Source: Leucobacter viscericola (GTDB lineage: Bacteria; Actinomycetota; Actinomycetes; Actinomycetales; Microbacteriaceae). Taken from it: a DNA stretch of 64,000 nt. A program made the position numbers and the translations under genes. The stretch is taken from the NCBI RefSeq assembly GCF_011299575.1, contig NZ_CP049863.1:682001-746000 (forward strand), given 5' to 3'. Below the pieces are notes generated by a model. The model searched no databases. It worked only from the letters and a program-made list of their open reading frames with translations, and was not told where the DNA came from. Position 1 is the first letter of the stretch; every line of letters begins with the position of its first letter. Shown piece after piece: positions 16,280 through 23,893 of the stretch.

Positions 16280-17836
16280 TTACTGTTCAGTCTCGCGAAT
16301 CGTGATCGGGTTACCCGGAATGAAGTCGACCGGTTCAGTGATTCCGGCAAGCTTCGCCGCCGCTTGACCTTCTACACCCGCGCGCCGGTAAGCGCCCAGG
16401 GCGTCGCCCTTCGCTTTCGCGATCTGAGCTTGCTTCAGTTCCTCATCAGAAGCAGTAGCGCCCTCGCCATCGGCAGGGATGCCGGTTTCGCGGATCCGCT
16501 CGTGAAGTAGAGCGCTCCCCTTGCGGCGTTGCTCTGCCTTGAACCGAGTAATCTGCTCACTCGACAGCCCGCCATACTCCAACCCAACTTCAGATTCACC
16601 GAACTCGGGAACGGCGCTCACGAACTTCGAGAACGCATCAGCTCGCGCAGACGGCGACACCAGCACGGGATCTGTGAACTGAGCCCGCAAGCTCTTCATC
16701 TCGTCCGTATTCTCGTCCAACCCATCGCGCAAACGAATCGCACCGTTGATCGCGTTCACGCCACCGTGGCCCCAAGACTCGTTCACGTTTTTCGTTCCCG
16801 TGATCAGAGTTTCTTTGGCGGCAAAGATTGCCTCAGCACTCGACGGGTTTGCAGAGTCTGCGTAGCGAACATCAAGATCCATCTCGTCCGCGAACTGGCT
16901 CGCGAACATTCGCAGTTGATCAACGTGCGGCTGCGGAGATTCACCGGTGAAACGGTGAACTTCGGGGAACTTCTCATCAGCGGCAGTGTCAACGTTGAGC
17001 GCTTTGATTCGCCCCAGGAGAGCAGTCCATCGGTCATCGCCAATGAAGCTCTGCACGTCGGTGCCGAATAGGTAGTATTCGGGAGCGGCGTAGAGTTCCG
17101 CCGAGATTTCTGACCGGATGATCGTTCGCAGCGCGGCATCGGCAAAGTACATTGATGCGCGCGTGATCCTGGAATGCCCCAGTGGTCGACGCAGCTCGAA
17201 GCCATGCACGAGCGGGTATGCCGGGGTTTCGCCAAGATGGTGTGGAATCGCGTGGTAGTTCCAGCGCGGCCCGGTCTTCGAGATCATGTAAACGAGTTCT
17301 GGCGTGTACATCACCATCTCAACCGGGTGTCCGTACTCAGTCGCAATGATCGAGAGGAAGCCTCTCAGCCCGCGTTTGCGGCGGTCGTAAATCGCGGCTG
17401 AGTCTTCGGCAGCACGCGCCGTCACGAGTACATCAGGTTCTCCGCTTTCAAGATCGCCGTGACTAACGGTGAGGAAGCTACACCCATGAACCGCCGACGA
17501 AATACACGCCGCCGGAAACTCGGTACGAAACTGGTTATCCCAGAGCAGCCCCTCGACGGCGAGCGCGTCTTCGGACCCGCTCATCGTGACGAATCGCTCG
17601 AACTGTGATCGGTTCGTGAGCGCCTTTACGCCCTTGCCGATCCAGCCGAGTGCTGCACCGATGTCGGTCATCTGCGGAGGCAGCGAGATCCCGAAGTCCT
17701 TCAGGGCTTGCTCGCCGTCAAAATAAAGTGAGCGTTCGAGGTTCATGCGGCGGCGCTTCTGCCAGACTGCCATCAGGTCGCCCAGTAGGTCGGTGTCAGC
17801 GCCGAGATCGACAGGCGGTCGTGTTGCGATATTCAC
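16280..17836 (-). CDS. Portal protein (SPP1 gp6-like)
   Basis: A 518-residue protein that forms the DNA-entry ring. I place the start at a GTG (17836) that overlaps the terminase stop (GTGA) and follows GGAGGGGCGATCCT; the frame is open further upstream but only inside the terminase gene. Typical portal features include LLGDLMAVWQKRRRMNLERS near the start, RSEISAELYAAPEYYLFGTD in the middle, and a helical C-terminus with DALGAYRRAGVEGQAAAKLA. The length is normal for the family. Confidence 0.87.
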   Translation of the reverse strand: MNIATRPPVDLGADTDLLGDLMAVWQKRRRMNLERSLYFDGEQALKDFGISLPPQMTDIGAALGWIGKGVKALTNRSQFERFVTMSGSEDALAVEGLLWDNQFRTEFPAACISSAVHGCSFLTVSHGDLESGEPDVLVTARAAEDSAAIYDRRKRGLRGFLSIIATEYGHPVEMVMYTPELVYMISKTGPRWNYHAIPHHLGETPAYPLVHGFELRRPLGHSRITRASMYFADAALRTIIRSEISAELYAAPEYYLFGTDVQSFIGDDRWTALLGRIKALNVDTAADEKFPEVHRFTGESPQPHVDQLRMFASQFADEMDLDVRYADSANPSSAEAIFAAKETLITGTKNVNESWGHGGVNAINGAIRLRDGLDENTDEMKSLRAQFTDPVLVSPSARADAFSKFVSAVPEFGESEVGLEYGGLSSEQITRFKAEQRRKGSALLHERIRETGIPADGEGATASDEELKQAQIAKAKGDALGAYRRAGVEGQAAAKLAGITEPVDFIPGNPITIRETEQ

Positions 17837-19359
17837 AGGATCGCCCCTCCTTCTCCCTCCGCGTGTTTCTTCGCGGAGAGTTTCGTTGTCCGTGCGCCCC
17901 ACAGGGCAAAACTGATTGCTTCGGTGGGAGTCTCGTCACCGTCTGGCGTGACGGATGCCCACGCCCACGCACCTTGCTTCCCACGGGGCTCTTTCATCAC
18001 CGTGGACACCGAAGCGTCAAGGCGTTCTTGCCCCTCGCTGGGGTGCTCCACAGTTCCGGCCTTCAACTCGTTGTCGAGCATCTGGCAGGCCGCGAACACT
18101 TGCGGCGTGTTGAGTACAGTGACCCATTTCGAAGCGACCCCGGCGCGGCGAAGCATCTGTGCCAGAGTCGGGGCGTGTGAGCTCCCCGAGATGAAGATGC
18201 CGCGCGAACGCCGCCACCTCGTGATGCCGTTCTCGTCTTTCTCTGCGAACCATGCAGCGAGTCGCTTCATGCCGTCCTCAAGCGCGCCCGCGTCATCGTG
18301 CAGCTGTTCGACAAACACGTTTTCGCCGTTGAGTTTCGCGGCGGCGAGCGCCATCCGCATTCCATCAATTGAGAATGAGATGCTGTAAACCGGGTCCGTT
18401 TCCGGCGCTACGTTTACGGCGAGTTCAGCCCAGCGGGTTTCCGTGATTGCGCCGCTTGATTCGCGGTCATCGTCCCAGATCCCGAGCCCTTCGCGTCGGT
18501 ACGATTCATCGTCGGCAAGAATCTTCCGCATTCGTAGAATCGACTCCCACGGCACGCGGTGAGGGAAAGACGGGTTCGCCTTTTCGACCTGCATCTTGTC
18601 TTCGAGGTCAGCCTTGGGATCCGCGCCGAGCTCCGTGTAAAACATGTCACACTCAACTACTTCGCCATCTGCGCGGCGCTTCTTGATTGCGAGTGCTTCG
18701 TTTCGGCGGGTGCGGAATACTTCGCCCGGGTCGGTTGGTTTCGGCGGGGTGCCCATGAAGATGATGAGCGGGTTCTTGGATGCGTTGGTGGCGGGCACCA
18801 TGTCATCGAGCGCTTTTTGAGTGAGGATCTGTGCCTCGTCAAACACTTCAATGTCTACGCTGTCAAAGCCACGCCCAAAGCCTCGCTCGCGCGCCCCGAA
18901 CATGATCCGGGATCCGTTCTTGAAGTGGATCTCTTGCTGCCCGTTGGCTTGCCGCACCTGCTCGATATGAGGGGCAATCTTGCGGCGTCGAGCGAAACCC
19001 TGCATCCATTTGAAAGTCTCGTCAGAGGTTCGCGAGAGGTGCGCCGTCCATAGCACTTTGAGGCGAGGGAACAGGATGCACAGTGCGAAGATAATCGTGC
19101 CGATGGAGAATGTCTTACCGACCTGACGGCAGATCGAGATGATGATGCCGCCGATACCTGCGGCGTAGAGCCCGTTCGATCGTTTCGCGAGGATCCCCCG
19201 CCCGAGCCCGTCTTGCCAACGGTCGAACAGAACGCCGAACTCTTTCGCTTTGTCTCTGACGGCAGGCCATCCGGTCGAGGCGATCCCCGAAGGGAGCACA
19301 AGATGTTTGGCGACCTCAGAGAGCTTCTTCGACCCATGCTTCGTCGGGGGTTGTTTCAC
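17833..19359 (-). CDS. terL: Terminase large subunit
   Basis: A 508-residue packaging motor. The ATPase domain has a Walker A-like SICRQVGKTFS and a Walker B with VDIEVFDEAQ; a coupling motif is near IIFMGTPPKP. The C-terminal nuclease domain follows, with SFSIDGMRMA (a first Asp), ISGSSHAPTL and ending in TEAISFALWGART. The GTG start (19359) has GGAGG nine bases away; the longer frame lies within the small subunit gene. The end overlaps the portal start by four bases. The size and both domains are complete. Confidence 0.93.
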   Translation of the reverse strand: MKQPPTKHGSKKLSEVAKHLVLPSGIASTGWPAVRDKAKEFGVLFDRWQDGLGRGILAKRSNGLYAAGIGGIIISICRQVGKTFSIGTIIFALCILFPRLKVLWTAHLSRTSDETFKWMQGFARRRKIAPHIEQVRQANGQQEIHFKNGSRIMFGARERGFGRGFDSVDIEVFDEAQILTQKALDDMVPATNASKNPLIIFMGTPPKPTDPGEVFRTRRNEALAIKKRRADGEVVECDMFYTELGADPKADLEDKMQVEKANPSFPHRVPWESILRMRKILADDESYRREGLGIWDDDRESSGAITETRWAELAVNVAPETDPVYSISFSIDGMRMALAAAKLNGENVFVEQLHDDAGALEDGMKRLAAWFAEKDENGITRWRRSRGIFISGSSHAPTLAQMLRRAGVASKWVTVLNTPQVFAACQMLDNELKAGTVEHPSEGQERLDASVSTVMKEPRGKQGAWAWASVTPDGDETPTEAISFALWGARTTKLSAKKHAEGEGGAIL

Positions 19360-19717
19360 TTTCTTCAACCTCCTCGCGCAGCGAGAGCTCAAGCGACGCG
19401 ATTTCGCGGCGCAAGTCGCGTAGCTGCCGGGAGAGTGCGGAAGCATCGCGCGGTGATGCCTCAGCCATGAGCTTTGCTAGATGATTACGGAGAGCGAGAA
19501 GCTGCTCTAGATCGGTGCCTTCAGCAAACGCCTCAGCAACGGACATCGTTCGAGGCTTAAGAGGATCAGGGGTATCGAGTTCAACAACCTCGCCGGGTTC
19601 CACCGCGCGCAATACGGGAACTTCCTGCTTCCCGGTCTTGCATTGAGCCGAGCAATAGCGGCGGCGTTTGTCGCCCTCGAACCGCTTCTTACAGACCTTG
19701 CAAGTGCGTTTTGCCAT
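19316..19717 (-). CDS. terS: Terminase small subunit with N-terminal zinc finger
   Basis: A 133-residue protein upstream of and overlapping terL by 44 bases. The N-terminus has CKVCKKRF followed by YCSAQC, a four-cysteine zinc ribbon that could bind DNA. Residues about 60-115 are two helices (LLALRNHLAKLMAEASPRDA, LSRQLRDLRREIASLE), the oligomerisation region found in actinophage small terminases. The start at 19717 follows GGGAGGTGATCGGC. It should recognise the packaging site and recruit TerL. Confidence 0.78.
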   Translation of the reverse strand: MAKRTCKVCKKRFEGDKRRRYCSAQCKTGKQEVPVLRAVEPGEVVELDTPDPLKPRTMSVAEAFAEGTDLEQLLALRNHLAKLMAEASPRDASALSRQLRDLRREIASLELSLREEVEESETTPDEAWVEEAL

Positions 19718-19917
19718 GCCGATCACCTCCCGGGAAGAATCCGGGCAAATACGAACACCGCCGATCCCTCACTACGAAACGGCTTCAGCGGGTTCCGGCG
19801 TCCGCCTATGTGGAAAAAATTGGTGGGGAGGGAGAGGCCCTACGCCTGGGGTGGGCCTGTGTGTGAGGGGGTGGGGGTGGGGTGCCCGGGGTTGTGGATA
19901 ACTTTGGCGGGGCCTGG

Positions 19918-20352
19918 CTAGTAGCGTCCGAGTGTCCGGGGCTTGGGTAGTGGCTTGCCGTGTTGCTGTTGGCCGTGGAGCTTGGCTCGTGCTTCTGCGA
20001 GCGTCATGCGGCCTTTCCAGTTGTTGCACTTGCGATGCATCAAACGAGTGTTCTTGCGGTCGTATGGTGATCCACCTCGCACGCGTGGAACGTCTTCATC
20101 GACTTCACCACTCATTGGGTGAGGCACACAGCCTTTACAGTCAGGCTTGTGACACTTATTTCCGTGCTTGCCAGACTCGTAACGCAACGTCTTGTCGACT
20201 GTCTTGTCACACAGTGCGCAGCGTGTCTCTTCTGCCTTGACGCGCTTGACGATCTCGCGGCGTCTGTGTCCGTTGGCGTTGTGTGCCTGAGTGACCATCG
20301 TGTGACCTGCCTGCCGCCTTGCCGTCCGCCCCTGCTTGGCTCTCTCGTGCAT
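19918..20352 (-). CDS. HNH endonuclease
   Basis: A homing-type nuclease gene of the kind that sits beside the terminase in cos-packaging phages, where it is required with the terminase for cos cleavage in HK97-type systems. It has CALC and CHKPDCKGC zinc-ligand pairs and the core DVPRVRGGSPYDRKNTRLMH followed by RKCNNWKG. The first His of the usual HNH/DEHH pattern is not obvious, since the expected D-H pair reads DEDVPRV; activity should be checked. The start is uncertain: ATG 20352 (AAGGGTC site) is my choice; 20298 is possible, and the frame is open to a GTG at 20499. Confidence 0.75.
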   Translation of the reverse strand: MHERAKQGRTARRQAGHTMVTQAHNANGHRRREIVKRVKAEETRCALCDKTVDKTLRYESGKHGNKCHKPDCKGCVPHPMSGEVDEDVPRVRGGSPYDRKNTRLMHRKCNNWKGRMTLAEARAKLHGQQQHGKPLPKPRTLGRY

Positions 20353-20497
20353 GAGGGTGACCCTTGATAGCGCGAGTGCCCTCACCTGATTGGGCGTCCA
20401 TCCGTTACTGGTGAGGTGAGCGTGTCCCGTGTGCTGACACCCTGGGGCTTGCAGCACACCCCCGGACTGTAAGACCCCCTCCCCCTTGTTTGGGGAC

Positions 20498-20527
20498 ACC
20501 CCGGGGTATGTGTTGACCCCCGGGGGT
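20498..20527. other. GC-rich palindrome pair, candidate cos/packaging region
   Basis: Two perfect palindromes, ACCCCGGGGT (20498-20507) and ACCCCCGGGGGT (20516-20527), lie in the gap of about 190 bases between the HNH gene and the 118-residue protein. GC-rich dyads next to the terminase/HNH genes are where cos lies in many actinophages. No overhang can be defined from one integrated copy. Confidence 0.3.
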
Positions 20528-20546
20528 TACTTCAGAGGGGGCGGGG

Positions 20547-20903
20547 TTATCGCTGCTGAAGCACTGCTATTCGCGTCCCCTTAGCGCCGAAGAAACAAGC
20601 AGTGACGGTATTCATGATCTCTGGCACGGTGAGTGGGTAGAGGTCGGTGAACACCGCGAGGTCTAGGGTTAGCCCGCGCAGTCGAGTATTCAGTGACCGG
20701 GCGCTCGTCAGGTGCACTGTTCCGCCCGCGGGAAGGCTGATTCGTTCCTCCCCGTTTGTTCGATATATGCGGCACGGCTGGGCGTCCTGGCAACGAACGA
20801 TCTGCATCCCAAAGGCACGAGCTTCTTCCATGCTTCCCGCGATGATGGCGACATTACCGCCCTGTGCGGCTGTTTCGATAACGGCTCTCAGAAGTGGGTC
20901 CAT
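20547..20903 (-). CDS. Hypothetical phage protein resembling a truncated terminase/helicase ATPase core
   Basis: A 118-residue protein. The first part, AAQGGNVAIIAGSMEEARAF, lacks a Walker A lysine. The second part, TVHLTSARSLNTRLRGLTLD followed by LAVFTDL, resembles the segment of large terminases and SF2 ATPases that precedes and includes the Walker B strand, but the acidic pair is replaced (FTDL). It could be a decayed or repurposed ATPase fragment, or a small phage protein with a similar alpha/beta fold. It overlaps the upstream gene as TGATG. Confidence 0.6.
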   Translation of the reverse strand: MDPLLRAVIETAAQGGNVAIIAGSMEEARAFGMQIVRCQDAQPCRIYRTNGEERISLPAGGTVHLTSARSLNTRLRGLTLDLAVFTDLYPLTVPEIMNTVTACFFGAKGTRIAVLQQR

Positions 20904-21184
20904 CAGCTGCCCTCCTCATCTTTATCCCATGCAGAGAACATCCACACGTACTCGCAGACTGTCTCGTTGTCGATCATTTTGATGAACTGGGAGACGCTGT
21001 CGAACGAGACTGACCTGTACCCGTTCTTGAGTGCTTCGGTAAGTGCAAGGTCAGCTGCTTCTGCGAACTCTTCGGCCCCGGTCTCGGGGTTCTGTCGGCG
21101 GTCAAACAGGTCGACGGTCGTCACGACCCGAACAGTTGGGGGCACGTCCTTCATGGCTTCTCGGGTGGTTGGTGCAATAAACAT
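20903..21184 (-). CDS. Small acidic phage protein
   Basis: A 93-residue protein, MFIAPTTREAMKDVPPTVRV..., with an alpha/beta pattern (VTTVDLFDRRQNPETGAEEF; AADLALTEALKNGYRSVSFD; VCEYVWMFSAWDKDEE). I do not recognise the family. The start follows AAGGAGTCACACC. It is coupled to the next gene by TGATG. Confidence 0.68.
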   Translation of the reverse strand: MFIAPTTREAMKDVPPTVRVVTTVDLFDRRQNPETGAEEFAEAADLALTEALKNGYRSVSFDSVSQFIKMIDNETVCEYVWMFSAWDKDEEGS

Positions 21185-21198
21185 GGTGTGACTCCTTG

Positions 21199-21327
21199 TC
21201 AAACGGCGCGTGCTCGGCCTCGTAGCTGCTGCCGTGCGTGAAGCTGGTCTGTCCGGTCTTGCTCGCCGCATTCCTCGGCTGCGAGCGCTGATGGGTATTG
21301 GGCTTGGCACTCGGGGCAGGCATACAT
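21199..21327 (-). CDS. Very small cysteine-containing phage protein (42 residues)
   Basis: The frame begins MYACPECQAQYPSALAAEEC and ends in a basic ARAV stop. CPEC forms one zinc-ligand pair, with a third Cys at residue 20, so a half zinc ribbon is plausible. It has a strong GGAGG site nine bases before the ATG and lies between two similarly spaced small genes. Confidence rests on the ribosome site and packing. Confidence 0.5.
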   Translation of the reverse strand: MYACPECQAQYPSALAAEECGEQDRTDQLHARQQLRGRARAV

Positions 21328-21333
21328 GCTGGT

Positions 21334-21477
21334 TTACCTCCGCTTGTGGTGAGGGGTCGAGATGATCCGCACGGCATCTGGTGGCACCTCGAATGTGAAG
21401 CCGCCACACCCATCAGGTGTTACCTCGACGCCCTGTTGAGTGCCGTCTGCGAGAACGACCGTTACTTGCCTGGTCAT
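21334..21477 (-). CDS. Very small phage protein (47 residues)
   Basis: MTRQVTVVLADGTQQGVEVT, then PDGCGGFTFEVPPDAVRIIS and a basic end. It reads as a small beta protein. The start follows CGGAGGCAAG. It ends six bases before the start of the 42-residue gene. The function is unknown. Confidence 0.55.
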   Translation of the reverse strand: MTRQVTVVLADGTQQGVEVTPDGCGGFTFEVPPDAVRIISTPHHKRR

Positions 21478-21505
21478 CTTGCCTCCGTGTTGGTGGGTAG
21501 GTCTG

Positions 21506-21573
21506 TGTGTGGCAGGTCGACACGCGTCTGTTTGCTCTGTACGCATGAATAGTGATCGTGTGCCTGCCACACA
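21506..21573 (-). promoter_or_regulatory. Inverted repeat pair upstream of the small-gene/packaging operon
   Basis: TGTGTGGCAGG (21506-21516) is repeated in inverted orientation as CCTGCCACACA (21563-21573), with centres 57 bases apart. On the minus strand the distal copy contains TTGTGT, followed after 17 bases by TATTCA, a weak promoter-like pair. This lies just downstream of a bidirectional terminator and upstream of the first gene of the packaging operon, so it could be an operator-controlled promoter. Confidence 0.45.
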
Positions 21574-21654
21574 AGGTCGTGAGCACGGTCGTACCGCTTA
21601 CCCCTATGCAGGAGAACCCGTCACGAAGCGGGCAAGAATGAGGGTGTTAACGAC

Positions 21655-21683
21655 AAAACCCCCGACGATGCGCCGGGGGTTTT
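21655..21683. terminator. Bidirectional intrinsic terminator
   Basis: A perfect 10-bp stem AAAACCCCCG/CGGGGGTTTT. The A/T arms give T runs on both strands. It follows the cargo gene region and separates it from the packaging operon. Confidence 0.88.
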
Positions 21684-21691
21684 AGTCTTAA

Positions 21692-22648
21692 CTAGATCGT
21701 TCGAACTGAAATCAATTCATAACTTCGTTTGGCCGTCGAATTCGACATTGAGCGTTTTATGTGGACGTTAAACTTTGCCTCAACCTTATTGTTTTCGTCC
21801 GCAGCGATTTCGGCCGCTCGGCTCTGAAGCTCTGCACTTGCATATGAAGCAGGAATGGTGCGCGGTTGTCCGCTAGGCGAGAAGTACGCCAATCCATTAG
21901 ACCATCGGTGCCCGTCAAGACGACCCGTTGACGTCCAGGTTTCCGTCTCTGTATAGACGGCCTTTAGCTGCTTCTTGAGATACTCAGCGTGCCTCTTTCC
22001 AAAGCTGAGCTCGCTTGTTCCCAATCCACGTTGCGCGAAAGTCCCAGTTACGTCCCATCCCTGCTTGCGGATGGGGTCAAGGGCGTGCGCAAGCTCATTC
22101 CGCGCACTGGGAGGTAACTGTTCGATTGCTGCGCCAAGGGCTTCATTGCCCGGAGACTCGGGGTCGCTATTCGCTAGAACCACTGCGATCCGGCGTAGCG
22201 CTTCCGAGAACGTGTCATCTACGTGGAGAATCTCGTTTTCAAGTTCCATGTCAAGTGGGACAGCACCATCGATTGTTCTGCTTGGGGCTTTAAAGGTCAC
22301 TCGCACTGAGCCAGGGCCAGTGTCAACAAGCAGCTCTGACGTCTGGCGAACGGAATTCGCCCTATCTTTCACAAAATGTTTAGTCGAAGCGGCGATTCGA
22401 CGGACCAACTCGCTAAACGCTTCCGCGTTTGCAGCATGTCCAATCACGCTCTTACCCGTTAAGTGAAGTTCGAGTTCTCCTGATACTGGAGCCAATTCAT
22501 CTCGAACCACAGGTGCGAGAACCCTAATTCCTTCGGCAGAGGCAAGCAGTGAGCCTAACGCAAACTTGTCTCCGCTTGAAAGAGTATCGCGAAGCGTGCG
22601 CCTAAAGCTTTCTACAAAAAGCACCTCACGTGAGTTAGCCACGCTCAT
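21692..22648 (-). CDS. Uncharacterised partner of a nucleotidyltransferase-like protein, prophage cargo
   Basis: A 318-residue protein I do not recognise. I use ATG 22648, inside the end of the upstream gene (overlap of 14 bases); GTG 22642 is an alternative with better ribosome spacing. The N-terminal third has helices (REVLFVESFRRTLRDTLSSG, NAEAFSELVRRIAASTKHFV). The middle is beta-rich (LLVDTGPGSVRVTFKAPSRT, LDMELENEILHVDD). The C-terminal third is helix-strand with a terminal basic strand (AKRSYELISVRTI). There is no membrane segment and no obvious catalytic motif. Base composition is clearly lower in GC than the surrounding phage genes. The overlap with a DUF6932 gene suggests a two-component unit: toxin-antitoxin, defence, or superinfection exclusion. 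Confidence 0.75.
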   Translation of the reverse strand: MSVANSREVLFVESFRRTLRDTLSSGDKFALGSLLASAEGIRVLAPVVRDELAPVSGELELHLTGKSVIGHAANAEAFSELVRRIAASTKHFVKDRANSVRQTSELLVDTGPGSVRVTFKAPSRTIDGAVPLDMELENEILHVDDTFSEALRRIAVVLANSDPESPGNEALGAAIEQLPPSARNELAHALDPIRKQGWDVTGTFAQRGLGTSELSFGKRHAEYLKKQLKAVYTETETWTSTGRLDGHRWSNGLAYFSPSGQPRTIPASYASAELQSRAAEIAADENNKVEAKFNVHIKRSMSNSTAKRSYELISVRTI

Positions 22649-23195
22649 CCACCTCCACAAATCCCTTCTCGCGACTAAAATCAAGGTGTCCGTCATCGTC
22701 TTTAGGGGTGGACCACTGCACTTCCCAACGGGCAACGTCGTTTTGTTTGGAGGCATCAGCTTGGTAAGCGTCAAGCATGCCACCATACGGAGCAAGCTTC
22801 TGACGTACTGGGATGTCCACGCCATCAATCTTGAAGCTAGCCTCAGACATTGTTAGCAGTCCGCGCCCCGCTAGCTCCTGTCGCTGAAGTCTTGTCGGCT
22901 GGTTAATGATGAGAACAAGGTCTAGGTCGTTAGGTGGTCGGTCTTGCCGCAGTGAAACAAAACTGCCGTCCACCCATACTCTGCGATCTGGAACAATCGA
23001 CCGGGTTTGCTTCAAGTAGACAACAAACGCCTCGAACAGCAGGCTTCGGTCTTCAGGAAAAGGGGCATTCACGACGAACGCCTGGTGCATCTCGTCTAGG
23101 GTCAACTCATAGGGTGATGCCTTGTAAAGCAGCAGTCCAGTAGCGGGGTCCACCTGGATCAAGGTCTGCTGCTTGGTAGCGACCAAGCTCTCCAT
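22635..23195 (-). CDS. DUF6932-like nucleotidyltransferase-fold protein, prophage cargo
   Basis: A 186-residue protein. The segment VWVDGSFVSL...NDLDLVL fits the Pol-beta nucleotidyltransferase signature (G-S, then D-x-D after 12 residues), and with the C-terminal GHLDFSREKGFVEV it matches the DUF6932 pattern. The N-terminal half (ASPYELTLDEMHQAFVVNAP) is as in that family. Members are often adjacent to an uncharacterised gene, and Pol-beta NTases of this size act in toxin-antitoxin and abortive infection modules (MNT, AbiE). Both NTase acidic residues are present, so activity is possible. The start ATG has a weak GGTGA site. It is the first gene of the pair. Confidence 0.72.
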   Translation of the reverse strand: MESLVATKQQTLIQVDPATGLLLYKASPYELTLDEMHQAFVVNAPFPEDRSLLFEAFVVYLKQTRSIVPDRRVWVDGSFVSLRQDRPPNDLDLVLIINQPTRLQRQELAGRGLLTMSEASFKIDGVDIPVRQKLAPYGGMLDAYQADASKQNDVARWEVQWSTPKDDDGHLDFSREKGFVEVDERG

Positions 23196-23298
23196 TTCAC
23201 CGACTCTAGCGCACGCAACAAGCTAAGGCGTCGCAAAGCTACGTTTCATACCGTCACCGTATGAGTCTCGGGTGACCACGAGCACGTATGAAGAACCG

Positions 23299-23520
23299 TT
23301 ATTTAGCGGCAGGGTGCGATCCTGACGCGCTCTGCCAGAGCCGTCCGAAATCTGGGGGTCCATATTTGCGGGTGCGTGCGAGCGCATCACCTGAGATCGG
23401 TGTATCTGTTTTGAGTTTTCGCGCGGGACGCCCGTAGTTGCATGCTGCATTCACGCCACCGGTCCACCGGTTGAGTCTTATGCGCAAGTTGAGCTCAAGT
23501 TTAATGATGAACTCCCGCAT
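23299..23520 (-). CDS. Small basic phage protein
   Basis: A 73-residue protein, MREFIIKLELNLRIRLNRWT..., very rich in Arg and Lys. GGAGG lies seven bases before the ATG, the main reason to accept it. The family is not recognised. It lies directly downstream of a strong terminator and may need its own promoter or readthrough. Confidence 0.45.
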   Translation of the reverse strand: MREFIIKLELNLRIRLNRWTGGVNAACNYGRPARKLKTDTPISGDALARTRKYGPPDFGRLWQSASGSHPAAK

Positions 23521-23554
23521 TCCCGCACCTCCGTATCGAGTCTAGAAACACAAA

Positions 23555-23580
23555 AAGCCCCACTCAATCGAGTAGGGCTT
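23555..23580 (-). terminator. Intrinsic terminator in the early small-gene cluster
   Basis: An 11-bp stem AAGCCCTACTC/GAGTGGGGCTT (minus strand; one mismatch) with a 4-base loop, followed by TTTTTGTG. It lies about 95 bases after the stop of the 69-residue gene. Confidence 0.85.
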
Positions 23581-23674
23581 GGGACACACTTCTAGCGCGT
23601 AATCCCAGCATACACGATTGTCCGCGACATAGCATCAGCCGCGGACATGGACCGATGCGGCGACTCGACTAGTT

Positions 23675-23884
23675 CTAGTCTTCCCCAAGGAATTTGTCGG
23701 GGTCCACTCGGTTCTCTTCGTCTAGCCGTTTCTGCATTTCAGTTCGGCCAAGGCGCATCGTATCGGCCACGAAATTGCGGTAAGCGTTAGTTGCGAACGT
23801 GTTGATCACCCAGTTCACTATTCGCACCACCGCTGTGTCTCGCCACGCCTGCTTGTATCCGCTCACGTATGGAAACTCGCTCAC
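23675..23884 (-). CDS. Small phage protein (69 residues)
   Basis: MSEFPYVSGYKQAWRDTAVV, a helical part, then ATNAYRNFVADTMRLGRTEM and an acidic end (RVDPDKFLGED). The start is GTG with GAAGG six bases before. It is helical and soluble, without a recognised family, ten bases from the upstream gene's stop. Confidence 0.65.
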   Translation of the reverse strand: MSEFPYVSGYKQAWRDTAVVRIVNWVINTFATNAYRNFVADTMRLGRTEMQKRLDEENRVDPDKFLGED

Positions 23885-23893
23885 TTTTCGCCT

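Noticed and set aside
18559..19053. Plus-strand frame opposite the large terminase
   Set aside because: Antisense to terL with no ribosome site; shadow of the high-GC third-position bias.
23223..23450. Minus-strand frame of 75 codons overlapping the small basic gene
   Set aside because: It lacks a ribosome site; the overlapping frame 23299-23520 has a strong one.
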